The notes beneath the pieces were generated by a model. It saw only the letters and a list, made by a program, of their open reading frames with translations, ran no database searches and was not told the DNA's origin. Both the position numbers and the translations under genes were made by a program. A DNA stretch of 64,000 bases from the NCBI RefSeq assembly GCF_021530565.1, contig NZ_JAKGBI010000003.1, positions 1-64,000 of the forward strand, in the 5' to 3' direction. Positions 56,473 through 64,000 of the stretch are shown here, piece after piece. Source of the stretch: Pseudoalteromonas sp. SMS1 (GTDB lineage Bacteria; Pseudomonadota; Gammaproteobacteria; Enterobacterales; Alteromonadaceae). Numbering within the stretch: the first letter of the stretch is position 1; every line of letters starts with the position of its first letter.

Positions 56473-58731
56473 ATGATCCCATTCAAGAAGAACCTCTTTT
56501 TTTCTGCGTTGATTGGAGTGGCATTAGTAGGGTGTGGCGGTTCTAACGATAAAGAGCATGCACAAAGCAATGCCAGTCAAGTTAAGAGCGCAGCGCCCAT
56601 AGTGTTGTCCTTAACCTCTCTTGAGCAAGAGTCAGAAATTCAGACGTTAAATACAGAGATCGCTGTCAATTTAACTGATCCAGATTCAAGAATAAAAGAA
56701 TTGATCTTATTAATCGATGGCAAGGAAGTTCAAAAATTAACGAACGCACCTTGGTCTTTTGAGTGGGAAAGCTACTATTGGGCAAATACGCCTGTGCTTA
56801 ATATATCTATCAAGGCAGTTTCAAAAGATGGTCAATCGTATACGCTTGAAAATGATATTAAAGTCAGTATGAGTGAAGAGATCGCGAAGCGCTTAAAGCT
56901 TGAGCGCATGAGTGACTCGCCACTGAAAGATACCGATAAAGTAGATTTTAAAATGGTCCCTGTTATTGGTGCTGCATCCTATGACGTTGCGTATACAGAT
57001 AATGATGGCCAGTTAAAGCAGGCAAGCACTGATAAAGCTTCCATTATCTTATCTGACATGGCTGTAGGGACCTATCAGGTCAGCTACCGAGCTGTTAACG
57101 GCAACGGAAAATCAGGTCCTTGGTCTGACAAAGTCGAGTTTTCTATATTGCCGCCAGATCTACCACAGCTCGCAGAGCCTGTATTTACAAAATCAAACGA
57201 GGGCTATCAGCTCGTTTTTGAGCAAGCAGATTTGAGTGCTGATTCAATATTAAATATTGCGCTTTTGAATGACCGCGGGGAGAGCGTTGAGCCACTGGTT
57301 CAAGGTGCTAACAAGACAAGCTTTGAAGGGTTGAAATCTGGTAATTTTAGCTGGCGTGCAGCGATTACAAATCAATATGGGCATCAATCAAATTGGTCTC
57401 CTACAAAAGCGTTATATTTACCTGTGCCCATAATCCCTACTGTGCACTCAGTGAAAGTGAACGAAAAAGCGGATCACTTTGAAGTACAATTCGAGTGGGA
57501 AGCGCTACAAAATGCAGCGAGTTATCATCTCTTAGTCCGAAATGTACGCTCTCAAGCGTCTATTTCTATCACCGAAACTGGTTCATCATCTCTAGAAAAG
57601 CTGGCACCGGGTGAATATGAAGTAGAAATGCAGCAAGCAGATATTGCGGGTGAAGTCTCAGCGTGGTCAACACCCTATCAATTTAAGGTGGGTGAATTTG
57701 ATCTTGCCTTCGCTTTGCCAGAAAAAAGACAAGCAAATTCAATTATACCGAGTGTTATTTCATTAGATGACAATAGCCATATTATTTTTACAGGAAACAC
57801 CCTTGATAACCCGAATACATTCATTCGAGTAAATTTATTAGGTGAAACGGTTGTAGAGAAATCAATTGAGAGTGCTGGTAGTGGTCAGTTGGTTAAAATG
57901 ATTCAGCTGTCGACAAAATCTTTACTGGCTGTTGGACATACAAAGACTGAACAACAAGCTCGTGGTTTTGCTGTGGTACTAAACCGTGATGGAGAGGTTG
58001 TGTCAGAGCAGATTTACTCAACGTTGATTGATGGAAAACTAAATTATCGCTTCATTGATGTGGTCGAAGATAATGATCGTATCTACGCATTAGGTCGATT
58101 CGATGATACAAATAACAATTTTATCGCAGATATTACGGCAGGATCTATCAATGATTTTGTGCTGATTGAACCTGATGCGAGTAATGTCGTAGACGCGCAG
58201 TATCTCAGTGTAACTGCTGAAGGCCATATTGTGGTAGCTGGTCAGACATCCTCAAAGTTGATTGTTAGAAGTTATAATCAGGATTTGCAATTTAAGCATG
58301 AATGGAGCAGTGCTCAAGATATAGACATTGAAAGCCTAGATGGATTCATTGCGAATCAAACATCTCTCTTAGTTGTAGGAATGGATAATCAGGTCCATGC
58401 AAACTACTTTAAGTTATCGAGTAGTGATCTTCAGTTGACTGCCCACTCTAGTGATTACGTTGTGTTTAATGCGGAGTTTCATCATACGATGAAGTTAGCA
58501 GCAGATGGTTCAGTGAAGAGCTTTATCCATGAAGGTGCATCATACAACTACCTTGTAGCGCGTACTTATAACAATGAACTGATTAGAAACGACCAGTATG
58601 TGCACTATGAAAATATGCCAATATCTTCAGCCCCGATTTATGTGGTGCAAGATGAGCAATTTGGCACTCTGCTAGTTGTAACGTGGGATTGGAATACAAA
58701 TCAACTTAAAGTAAGTCAGAAAGCACTTTAA
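56473..58731 (+). CDS. Unknown large lipoprotein with fibronectin-III-like domains
   Basis: A 752-residue lipoprotein: signal ending LVGC with the lipid Cys21, a Ser/Asn/Gln-rich linker, an Ig-like domain (~45-130), two to three fibronectin-III-like domains (~140-415, e.g. YQVSYRAVNGNGKSGPWSD and GSSSLEKLAPGEYEVEMQQAD), and a C-terminal region (~430-752) of repeated beta strands that may be a beta-propeller (VLNRDGEVVSEQI, LYALGRFDDTNNN-like segments). No catalytic motif is seen. It is probably on the cell surface or in the periplasm, perhaps for binding. It has its own terminator. Confidence 0.7.
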   Translation: MIPFKKNLFFSALIGVALVGCGGSNDKEHAQSNASQVKSAAPIVLSLTSLEQESEIQTLNTEIAVNLTDPDSRIKELILLIDGKEVQKLTNAPWSFEWESYYWANTPVLNISIKAVSKDGQSYTLENDIKVSMSEEIAKRLKLERMSDSPLKDTDKVDFKMVPVIGAASYDVAYTDNDGQLKQASTDKASIILSDMAVGTYQVSYRAVNGNGKSGPWSDKVEFSILPPDLPQLAEPVFTKSNEGYQLVFEQADLSADSILNIALLNDRGESVEPLVQGANKTSFEGLKSGNFSWRAAITNQYGHQSNWSPTKALYLPVPIIPTVHSVKVNEKADHFEVQFEWEALQNAASYHLLVRNVRSQASISITETGSSSLEKLAPGEYEVEMQQADIAGEVSAWSTPYQFKVGEFDLAFALPEKRQANSIIPSVISLDDNSHIIFTGNTLDNPNTFIRVNLLGETVVEKSIESAGSGQLVKMIQLSTKSLLAVGHTKTEQQARGFAVVLNRDGEVVSEQIYSTLIDGKLNYRFIDVVEDNDRIYALGRFDDTNNNFIADITAGSINDFVLIEPDASNVVDAQYLSVTAEGHIVVAGQTSSKLIVRSYNQDLQFKHEWSSAQDIDIESLDGFIANQTSLLVVGMDNQVHANYFKLSSSDLQLTAHSSDYVVFNAEFHHTMKLAADGSVKSFIHEGASYNYLVARTYNNELIRNDQYVHYENMPISSAPIYVVQDEQFGTLLVVTWDWNTNQLKVSQKAL

Positions 58732-58750
58732 TACTCGTATTAGGTAAGAG

Positions 58751-58784
58751 AAAGAGCAGTCATAGTCTGAATGTCTGCTCTTTT
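58751..58784 (+). terminator. Rho-independent terminator after the lipoprotein gene
   Basis: AAAGAGCAG and CTGCTCTTT with CAT/ATG continuing the stem, followed by TTTT; 20 bases after the stop. Confidence 0.8.
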
Positions 58785-58924
58785 CTAATTTTAATGTTTA
58801 TGAAAGAAAGCGGTATTAAAACGCTTGCTAATTTAGGGCTTAGGCTTTTTTGACACACATGTGATCAAGCTAAAGAATGCTGACACAAAATTAAAACTCT
58901 CGCTCGCTAATTCAGCTTCAGCGA

Positions 58925-60034
58925 CTAATTTTTTGTTAATAAACACGTAATACGCGTTAGTTTTAACTTATCCATTTCTACTTTGATTTCTGGCCCTTTC
59001 GCACCTAATGCGATCACTTCCTGTGCTTTCACAGTGATGGCAGCTTCATAGGCTTTGTTGAGTACTATGGTTCTAGAGGCGCAAATATCATTGATAACGC
59101 GAGCAGTATTGATAAATATGTTTAGACGCTCTGGGCGACGCCAAGCATCCAGCTGATTAAAGATTTGCATCAGTGTATCAGCTTGCCAAGACTGAGACTG
59201 TAGCAAGGGTAAATTAGCCTGTAAGTCTCGCAGACTTTCAGCATAGGCTTTTGGGATCTTATGCGTTTGCTCTAAGTCGAATGCGCTCAAATCGGCTGCA
59301 TATTGCCATAGACTGAACGCAGATCTAAGGTATGCGTTATGATTTTGATCTAGCTTAGATATTTGATTTGCAATGACATTGGAAGTCGTGTGATCCCACT
59401 GTGTTTGCCACGGTGTCACATGGGGTAGCGCCTTAAGATCGGATAAGACATTGGTGAAGACGTGAATCGAGCCGTCTTTCAGTGATTTTTCAATTTCCAT
59501 CCAGACGCGCTCTTTAGTAAGCGTGTTAAGTTCACCCGCATCAACCATATCACTCATGAGCTGAAACGTGTCGTCTGCAATCGTGAAGCCCAAATAATGA
59601 TAGCGAGCTGCAAACCTTGCGACGCGTAGGATCCTCAGTGGATCTTCACTGAAAGCAGTACTCACATGGCGTAAGATCCTATTGTCCAGATCGGTTTTAC
59701 CATGGTAGGGATCGATCAGGTTCCCATGTTCGTCTTCTGCGATGGCATTGACGGTAAGGTCTCGACGGATCAGATCGTCTTCTAAGGTAACGGTGGGTGC
59801 AAAATCGCAAATAAAGCCGGTATAGCCTTGGCCTTGTTTACGCTCTGTTCGAGCCAGTGCATGCTCATCTTTGCTTTCGGGATGTAAGAACACAGGAAAG
59901 TCCTTCCCAACTTGTTGGTAGCCAAGCTTTAGCATATCTCTGATTGTGGCGCCTACCACCACATAATCGCGCTCTAATATGGGCCGGCCGAGTAGTTTAT
60001 CTCTGACCGCACCACCTACCAAATATACCTTCAT
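58925..60034 (-). CDS. cca: CCA tRNA nucleotidyltransferase, short form without HD domain
   Basis: Adds or repairs the CCA end of tRNA. Started at ATG 60034 (AGGA five bases upstream) it has 369 residues. Class II motifs are clear: [14 protein letters not shown], the RDYVVVG region, [52 protein letters not shown]. coli Cca (412 residues) also has an HD phosphohydrolase domain; here that part is replaced by a shorter helical tail without HD residues. Its C-terminal third matches the decayed copy at 55830-56050. Confidence 0.94.
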   Translation of the reverse strand: MKVYLVGGAVRDKLLGRPILERDYVVVGATIRDMLKLGYQQVGKDFPVFLHPESKDEHALARTERKQGQGYTGFICDFAPTVTLEDDLIRRDLTVNAIAEDEHGNLIDPYHGKTDLDNRILRHVSTAFSEDPLRILRVARFAARYHYLGFTIADDTFQLMSDMVDAGELNTLTKERVWMEIEKSLKDGSIHVFTNVLSDLKALPHVTPWQTQWDHTTSNVIANQISKLDQNHNAYLRSAFSLWQYAADLSAFDLEQTHKIPKAYAESLRDLQANLPLLQSQSWQADTLMQIFNQLDAWRRPERLNIFINTARVINDICASRTIVLNKAYEAAITVKAQEVIALGAKGPEIKVEMDKLKLTRITCLLTKN

Positions 60035-60207
60035 AGCCATCCTAAATACTTCATTGTTTCATTATTTACTATGACACTATCATCTTGAGTTTAAAATGTT
60101 TGTTCCTAAATTAATGAAAAATTCAGGGGCGATTAAGCAAACAGTGTTTTAACTTAAAGTGATTTTTTGCCATTATAGGCAGCATTCTAACAATAAAGAG
60201 ACATATC

Positions 60208-61122
60208 GTGTATTTACGCTACTTTGGTTTAACGGAAAAACCGTTTTCAATTGCGCCAAATCCTGAGTTTCTATTTTTAAGTGATCGCCACAAAGAAGCA
60301 TTGGCGCATTTAACATATGGGCTGGGAGACGCTGGCGGCTTTGTATTGTTAACAGGGGAAGTAGGAACGGGGAAAACTACCGTCACCCGCAGTATGTTGG
60401 CGCAATTGCCTGAATCGACTCAGGTCGCGTTTGTGTTAAACCCAGCATTGTCTGAAATGGAACTCTTAGCCAGTATCTGCGACGAGCTCGATATTGAGTA
60501 CGATGCCAAAGAAGCAACATTAAAATCACTGACCGATGTGATTAAAGCGAGACTGCTAGACAATCATGAGCAAGGTGGGCACACCATGTTGATCATTGAT
60601 GAAGCACAGCACTTGGCGGCGGAAGTACTTGAACAATTGCGTTTATTAACAAATTTAGAGACAAACCATAAAAAGCTATTGCAAATTGTCTTGGTTGGAC
60701 AGCCCGAGTTGCAACAGTTACTTCAACGCAATGAGCTGCGTCAGTTAGCGCAACGAATTACAGCACGATATCACTTATTGCCTTTAACAGAATCACAGGT
60801 ATTTTCTTATATTAAGCACAGACTGAAGAAAGCCGGCTGTGATGTGAACTTATTTAGTGATCAATCTATCCAATATATTCATCAGGTCACAGCGGGGATC
60901 CCGAGGTTGATAAACCTACTGGCTGATCGCTGCTTGCTGGGGGCTTACTCCTCTCAACAGCAAGAAGTCAGTAAACAGATTGCGCAAGAAGCTGCAAAAG
61001 AAGCCCTGCCGCTAAATCTTATCCCAGAGCAACAAAAAAGATCTTTGAATGTGCCCGCTTTGGTTTCTGGCTGGATCGCAGCGATGTTTGCTTGCGGTTT
61101 TGGTCTTTCATTTATATTTTAA
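60208..61122 (+). CDS. exeA: ExeA-like AAA ATPase, short form
   Basis: A 304-residue AAA ATPase starting at GTG 60208: N-terminal YFGLTEKPFSIAPNPEFLFLS, Walker A GEVGTGKTT (~50-58), Walker B MLIIDEAQHL, and a C-terminal membrane segment (~281-304). ExeA, with GspB, helps place the type II secretin in the outer membrane; Aeromonas ExeA is ~547 residues with a periplasmic peptidoglycan-binding part that is missing here. MshM of type IV pilus clusters is similar in size, but the gspB partner directly downstream favours ExeA. Confidence 0.85.
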   Translation: MYLRYFGLTEKPFSIAPNPEFLFLSDRHKEALAHLTYGLGDAGGFVLLTGEVGTGKTTVTRSMLAQLPESTQVAFVLNPALSEMELLASICDELDIEYDAKEATLKSLTDVIKARLLDNHEQGGHTMLIIDEAQHLAAEVLEQLRLLTNLETNHKKLLQIVLVGQPELQQLLQRNELRQLAQRITARYHLLPLTESQVFSYIKHRLKKAGCDVNLFSDQSIQYIHQVTAGIPRLINLLADRCLLGAYSSQQQEVSKQIAQEAAKEALPLNLIPEQQKRSLNVPALVSGWIAAMFACGFGLSFIF

Positions 61123-61131
61123 TGGTGTGCT

Positions 61132-62220
61132 ATGTCTTACCTTGTCAATGCATTAAAACAATCACAACAACAGTCCAAGTCTGAACAAGATTATGTTCAG
61201 GCACGACAAAGTGCACAAGTGGCGTTTTACAAACGCTTAAGTATGGGTTTAGGCGGCGGGTTACTGACGGTATGTGCGCTCGGTGCGGGATACTTGGTGG
61301 GACAGTCGGTCCAATCTACCCCAGTTACTGAAGTTTCTCCGCAGGTTGCCACAACGCAAGAAGTCACAGAGGGAGCAAAAGCAGAGCCGAGCGTCGATAA
61401 AGCGACATCAACGCCAGAACCGGTGACGTCTTCAACAACTGCTCAAGTCGTGCCGGCGACAGCTGCGCCCATACAAACACAAGTTATTTTGCAGCCAGGG
61501 CAAGTGATGACGCAAACACCCGTGCAAATGCAGCCGCAGTTTAATGCTGGGGTCAATAACCAAATCAGTTATCAATGGATGTCGGTACATGTGGGGTTTG
61601 ATGCCGCTGGCAGCCCTGTCTATTCACAACAACTCGTGCCCGTTAATAGTCAAGGTCAGATTATCAATGTACCGGTTCAGGGACACACGCCACAAATGCA
61701 ACCGTTCGTTCCTAATCAGCAGTTTACACAGTCTAATATGGGATATACACCGCAATCTATGGTGACTACAAACAATCAAAATAGGGGGCAGTATCGTGCT
61801 GTGGGTTCATCATACAGCCGCGTTGAACAAAGTAATTTGGTTGAGCAACAGCAAGCGGATGAACTTGAAGGGGTGTCTGATGAACTCAAACAAGCCTTTG
61901 CGCAAGCGGTTGCTGAGTCAGACTACCGAGAAGAGCGCACTGACGCAGAAGTGGTTTCCAGTAGCCGTGGCACTGCCAATGCGACGCCGGTAGAGCTGTT
62001 ACCACCGCGTTTGCAAAATAGTATTCCATCCTTACGTTATCAGGCACATATTTATGCCACCGAACCTGAAAAGCGTTGGATTAAGATTAATAACCGTGAA
62101 TTGTACGAGGGGGATAACCTTGGTGCACTGACCATTGTTGAAATCACCCCTGAGCAGGCGTTGTTCGATTTTGACGGTATCGAATTTACGTTAAGCGCAA
62201 TGCAAGATTGGATACCCTAA
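61132..62220 (+). CDS. gspB: Type II secretion assembly protein GspB (ExeB)
   Basis: A 362-residue inner-membrane protein: membrane segment (~35-57), a long Gln/Pro/Thr-rich periplasmic linker, and the C-terminal GspB domain (~300-362: LRYQAHIYATEPEKRWIKINNRELYEGDNL...). With ExeA it helps secretin assembly. It begins 9 bases after exeA. Its linker is unusually rich in Gln and Thr-Pro. Confidence 0.88.
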   Translation: MSYLVNALKQSQQQSKSEQDYVQARQSAQVAFYKRLSMGLGGGLLTVCALGAGYLVGQSVQSTPVTEVSPQVATTQEVTEGAKAEPSVDKATSTPEPVTSSTTAQVVPATAAPIQTQVILQPGQVMTQTPVQMQPQFNAGVNNQISYQWMSVHVGFDAAGSPVYSQQLVPVNSQGQIINVPVQGHTPQMQPFVPNQQFTQSNMGYTPQSMVTTNNQNRGQYRAVGSSYSRVEQSNLVEQQQADELEGVSDELKQAFAQAVAESDYREERTDAEVVSSSRGTANATPVELLPPRLQNSIPSLRYQAHIYATEPEKRWIKINNRELYEGDNLGALTIVEITPEQALFDFDGIEFTLSAMQDWIP

Positions 62221-62255
62221 TTCATCCTCGCTCGCTGTCTTGACTACTGGTATGG

Positions 62256-63449
62256 TCAAGGCAGCATCGAATGGCGGAAAAACTTGATTAAATCCAGCCC
62301 GAATTCCTCAGGCTTCACCGCGGCCTCCAATTCATCATCAATCCGTTTATCACTGAGATCTATGTCTCTGACTTCAACATGAAACATATTTTTAGCATTA
62401 TAAAAAACCTTCACCACGGGTTGTAAAGGTGAGTCAGGGTTGCTGGCTGCAACAATCCCCACACGATGACTCTTAAGCTTGACTAACGTCCCCACGGGGT
62501 ACATACCAATACAATGTATAAACTGATTCAGTAACACTTCATCAAATTCATCTGGGCAGCCGGCTTTGAGCTTTTTAAAAGCTTGAATGGGTGTCATGCC
62601 AATTTTATAGACGCGTTCGGCAGTTAATGCATCATAGACATCCACAATCGATATCATACGTACAAATTGTGAGAGTTCATCGCCTTGCTTGGCAAAGGGG
62701 TAGCCAGTGCCATTAAGTCGTTCGTGATGAAATCCTGCAATTTCAGATGCGATGCTGCTTAGCCCTGCTTCTTTAACGATATCATGACTGTATTTTGCAT
62801 GTTCGCGCATGATGGCAAATTCGTTTTCAGTGAGCTTTTCCGGTTTTTGTAAAATCTCATCGGGAATTTTTATTTTACCAATGTCATGAAGTAGTGCACC
62901 AGTCGCGAGTTCTTCAATAAGTGCCCTGTCAAAGCCAAGGTGTTTGGCAAAAATACTCATTAAAATTGAGACGTTTAAAGAATGCTCTAAAAGGTAGCCA
63001 TCTTTATCTCGGATACGAGCGATACAGGCCAGTGCATCTTGATTACGAAATACCGAGTCGATAAAGCCAGAAGCGGTTTCTTTGAATTCGGTGACATCAA
63101 TTTTGCGCCCATCACGAATATCAGTAAATGCCTTCTCCTGCAGTTGTTTGGCTTGCTCATACATTTTTACTGCTTGTCCAAGCTCGGCTTCTACTGGTAC
63201 CGATTTGTGCCAAGGATCAATTTGCGGCGGCTCTGCGCACTCTTCAATGACACTGTCTACTTCTTCGTTTTGATGAAGCGTTTTGTCAGGGTCAATCTCG
63301 ACTTCCAGTACACCTGATTGGATCAGGTTCCGGATCCCATTTTCATCCCTTACCCAGCCTTGATTTTTTACCCTTACGTGGCCTGCTTGTTTAATCACGC
63401 CGACAACAAACATACCAGGTTCTAAATCTTTGATATTTATTGTTTTCAC
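62256..63449 (-). CDS. HD-GYP domain cyclic-di-GMP phosphodiesterase with DUF3391
   Basis: About 397 residues from the preferred GTG 63449 (GGGGGA ~10 bases upstream); the frame is open 27 codons further up. An N-terminal DUF3391 domain (KTINIKDLEPGMFVVGVIKQ...) is followed by the HD-GYP domain with ALLHDIGKIKIPDEIL and the GYP motif in HHERLNGTGYPF. It would cut c-di-GMP to pGpG or GMP and oppose diguanylate cyclases. The membrane is not entered. It faces gspB (36-base gap). Confidence 0.9.
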   Translation of the reverse strand: MKTINIKDLEPGMFVVGVIKQAGHVRVKNQGWVRDENGIRNLIQSGVLEVEIDPDKTLHQNEEVDSVIEECAEPPQIDPWHKSVPVEAELGQAVKMYEQAKQLQEKAFTDIRDGRKIDVTEFKETASGFIDSVFRNQDALACIARIRDKDGYLLEHSLNVSILMSIFAKHLGFDRALIEELATGALLHDIGKIKIPDEILQKPEKLTENEFAIMREHAKYSHDIVKEAGLSSIASEIAGFHHERLNGTGYPFAKQGDELSQFVRMISIVDVYDALTAERVYKIGMTPIQAFKKLKAGCPDEFDEVLLNQFIHCIGMYPVGTLVKLKSHRVGIVAASNPDSPLQPVVKVFYNAKNMFHVEVRDIDLSDKRIDDELEAAVKPEEFGLDLIKFFRHSMLP

Positions 63450-63628
63450 AGTATGAAAATCCCCCTGTAGAGAATTTAAGCTTAGCAAAGGGCGAGCAAA
63501 ATGGTAGATCAAAAACAGCAAAGGTGGCACGTGTTACCTAAACCTTCAGGTATCGCATAAAATAGTTGCAATTACGGACTTTTATTTGCACTCTGATATG
63601 ACTTTCTAAATTCAATAATAATAAATTT

Positions 63629-64000
63629 ATGAAAACATTGATCACCGCAATTACGTTACTTTGTAGCGCTGGCTCCGTTTTAGCTAGTAATTTAGATCAA
63701 CAGGTTACTCAGGCGATGCCAGCGCTAGAAGCGCTGTACCTTCATCTTCATCAAAATCCAGAATTGTCGCTGCAAGAACAGCACACCGGGGCGCGACTTG
63801 CTGCTGAATTAAAGCAATTAGGCTTCAACGTCACTGAAAGAGTGGGCGGGTACGGCGTGGTGGGTTTGCTAAAAAATGGCAAGGGTCCCACCGTGATGAT
63901 CCGAGCAGATACCGATGGTTTGCCCATCATTGAGCAAACAGGGAAACCATACGCGTCCAAGGTGAGAGTGAAAGACGCCAATAATAATACCGTGGGAGTC
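63629..64000 (+). CDS. M20 family amidohydrolase/peptidase, N-terminal part
   Basis: The window ends within this gene. 124 codons from ATG 63629 give a signal peptide (KTLITAITLLCSAGSVLAS), then LYLHLHQNPELSLQEQHTGARLAAEL and MIRADTDGLPIIEQTGKPYAS, the N-terminal pattern of M20D amidohydrolases (hippurate or IAA-amino acid hydrolase type). The metal-binding residues further along are not in the window. The exported form suggests peptide or amide breakdown in the periplasm. Confidence 0.85.
   Translation, partial: MKTLITAITLLCSAGSVLASNLDQQVTQAMPALEALYLHLHQNPELSLQEQHTGARLAAELKQLGFNVTERVGGYGVVGLLKNGKGPTVMIRADTDGLPIIEQTGKPYASKVRVKDANNNTVGV

Overview
The window looks like chromosome from a marine gammaproteobacterium of the Pseudoalteromonas/Alteromonadales type. 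I infer this from the gene content and local orders (xseA divergent from guaB-guaA, holD-rimI, smp divergent from serB, pdhR-aceE-aceF-lpdA, exeA-gspB), from moderate G+C, and from many secreted proteases and carbohydrate-binding proteins. No transposase, integrase, phage gene or CRISPR array was seen. The species was not determined.

Layout. 1-790: the last ~58 bases of a 5S rRNA gene, then a decaying series of copies of the 5S 3' end, three of the four followed by terminators, separated by a duplicated ~90-bp spacer. 794-3319: an ABC-type operon on the minus strand (ATPase, permease with a histidine-rich loop, DUF3299 protein). 3515-9334: purC, a GGDEF/EAL protein, a family 9 glycosyltransferase and a two-domain rhodanese. 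9348-13897: a ROK regulator divergent from a ribose/fructose-type ABC importer and a small unknown gene, with a 9-bp inverted repeat between them that is a likely ROK operator; fbp follows. 15041-24773: a secreted zinc metalloprotease, a methylenetetrahydrofolate-reductase-like gene with a MetJ-type operator, an M16 lipoprotein peptidase, cysE, an unknown membrane-anchored protein and xseA. 24907-29108: guaB-guaA, tRNA-Trp, holD-rimI. 29110-38535: a hybrid histidine kinase, a large secreted basic-secretory-protein-type peptidase, efpL, a GFA-like protein, a TPR lipoprotein and an isolated type II thioesterase. 38876-45488: prfC, argS, pdxH, tatD-type, smp, serB. 45600-53067: PdhR with two operators and the pyruvate dehydrogenase genes aceE, aceF (three lipoyl domains on an exact 300-bp period) and lpdA. 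53153-64000: a subtilase with a C-terminal seven-repeat beta-propeller, a gene-poor AT-rich interval holding a decayed fragment of cca, an unknown lipoprotein, the intact cca, exeA-gspB, an HD-GYP phosphodiesterase, and the start of an M20 peptidase that runs off the end.

How it fits together. Central metabolism (purine, pyruvate, serine, cysteine, pyridoxal phosphate) and translation factors form the core. Around them is an export and scavenging layer: several signal-peptide or lipoprotein hydrolases, ExeA-GspB for type II secretion, and two c-di-GMP enzymes that may tune surface behaviour. I did not find a clearly new multi-gene system. The most unusual items are the fragment of cca left near the intact gene, the serial 5S-tail repeats, the MetJ-type site at an atypical MetF-like gene, the ROK-linked importer with an unknown terminal gene, the modular proteases, and the unknown lipoprotein beside the subtilase.
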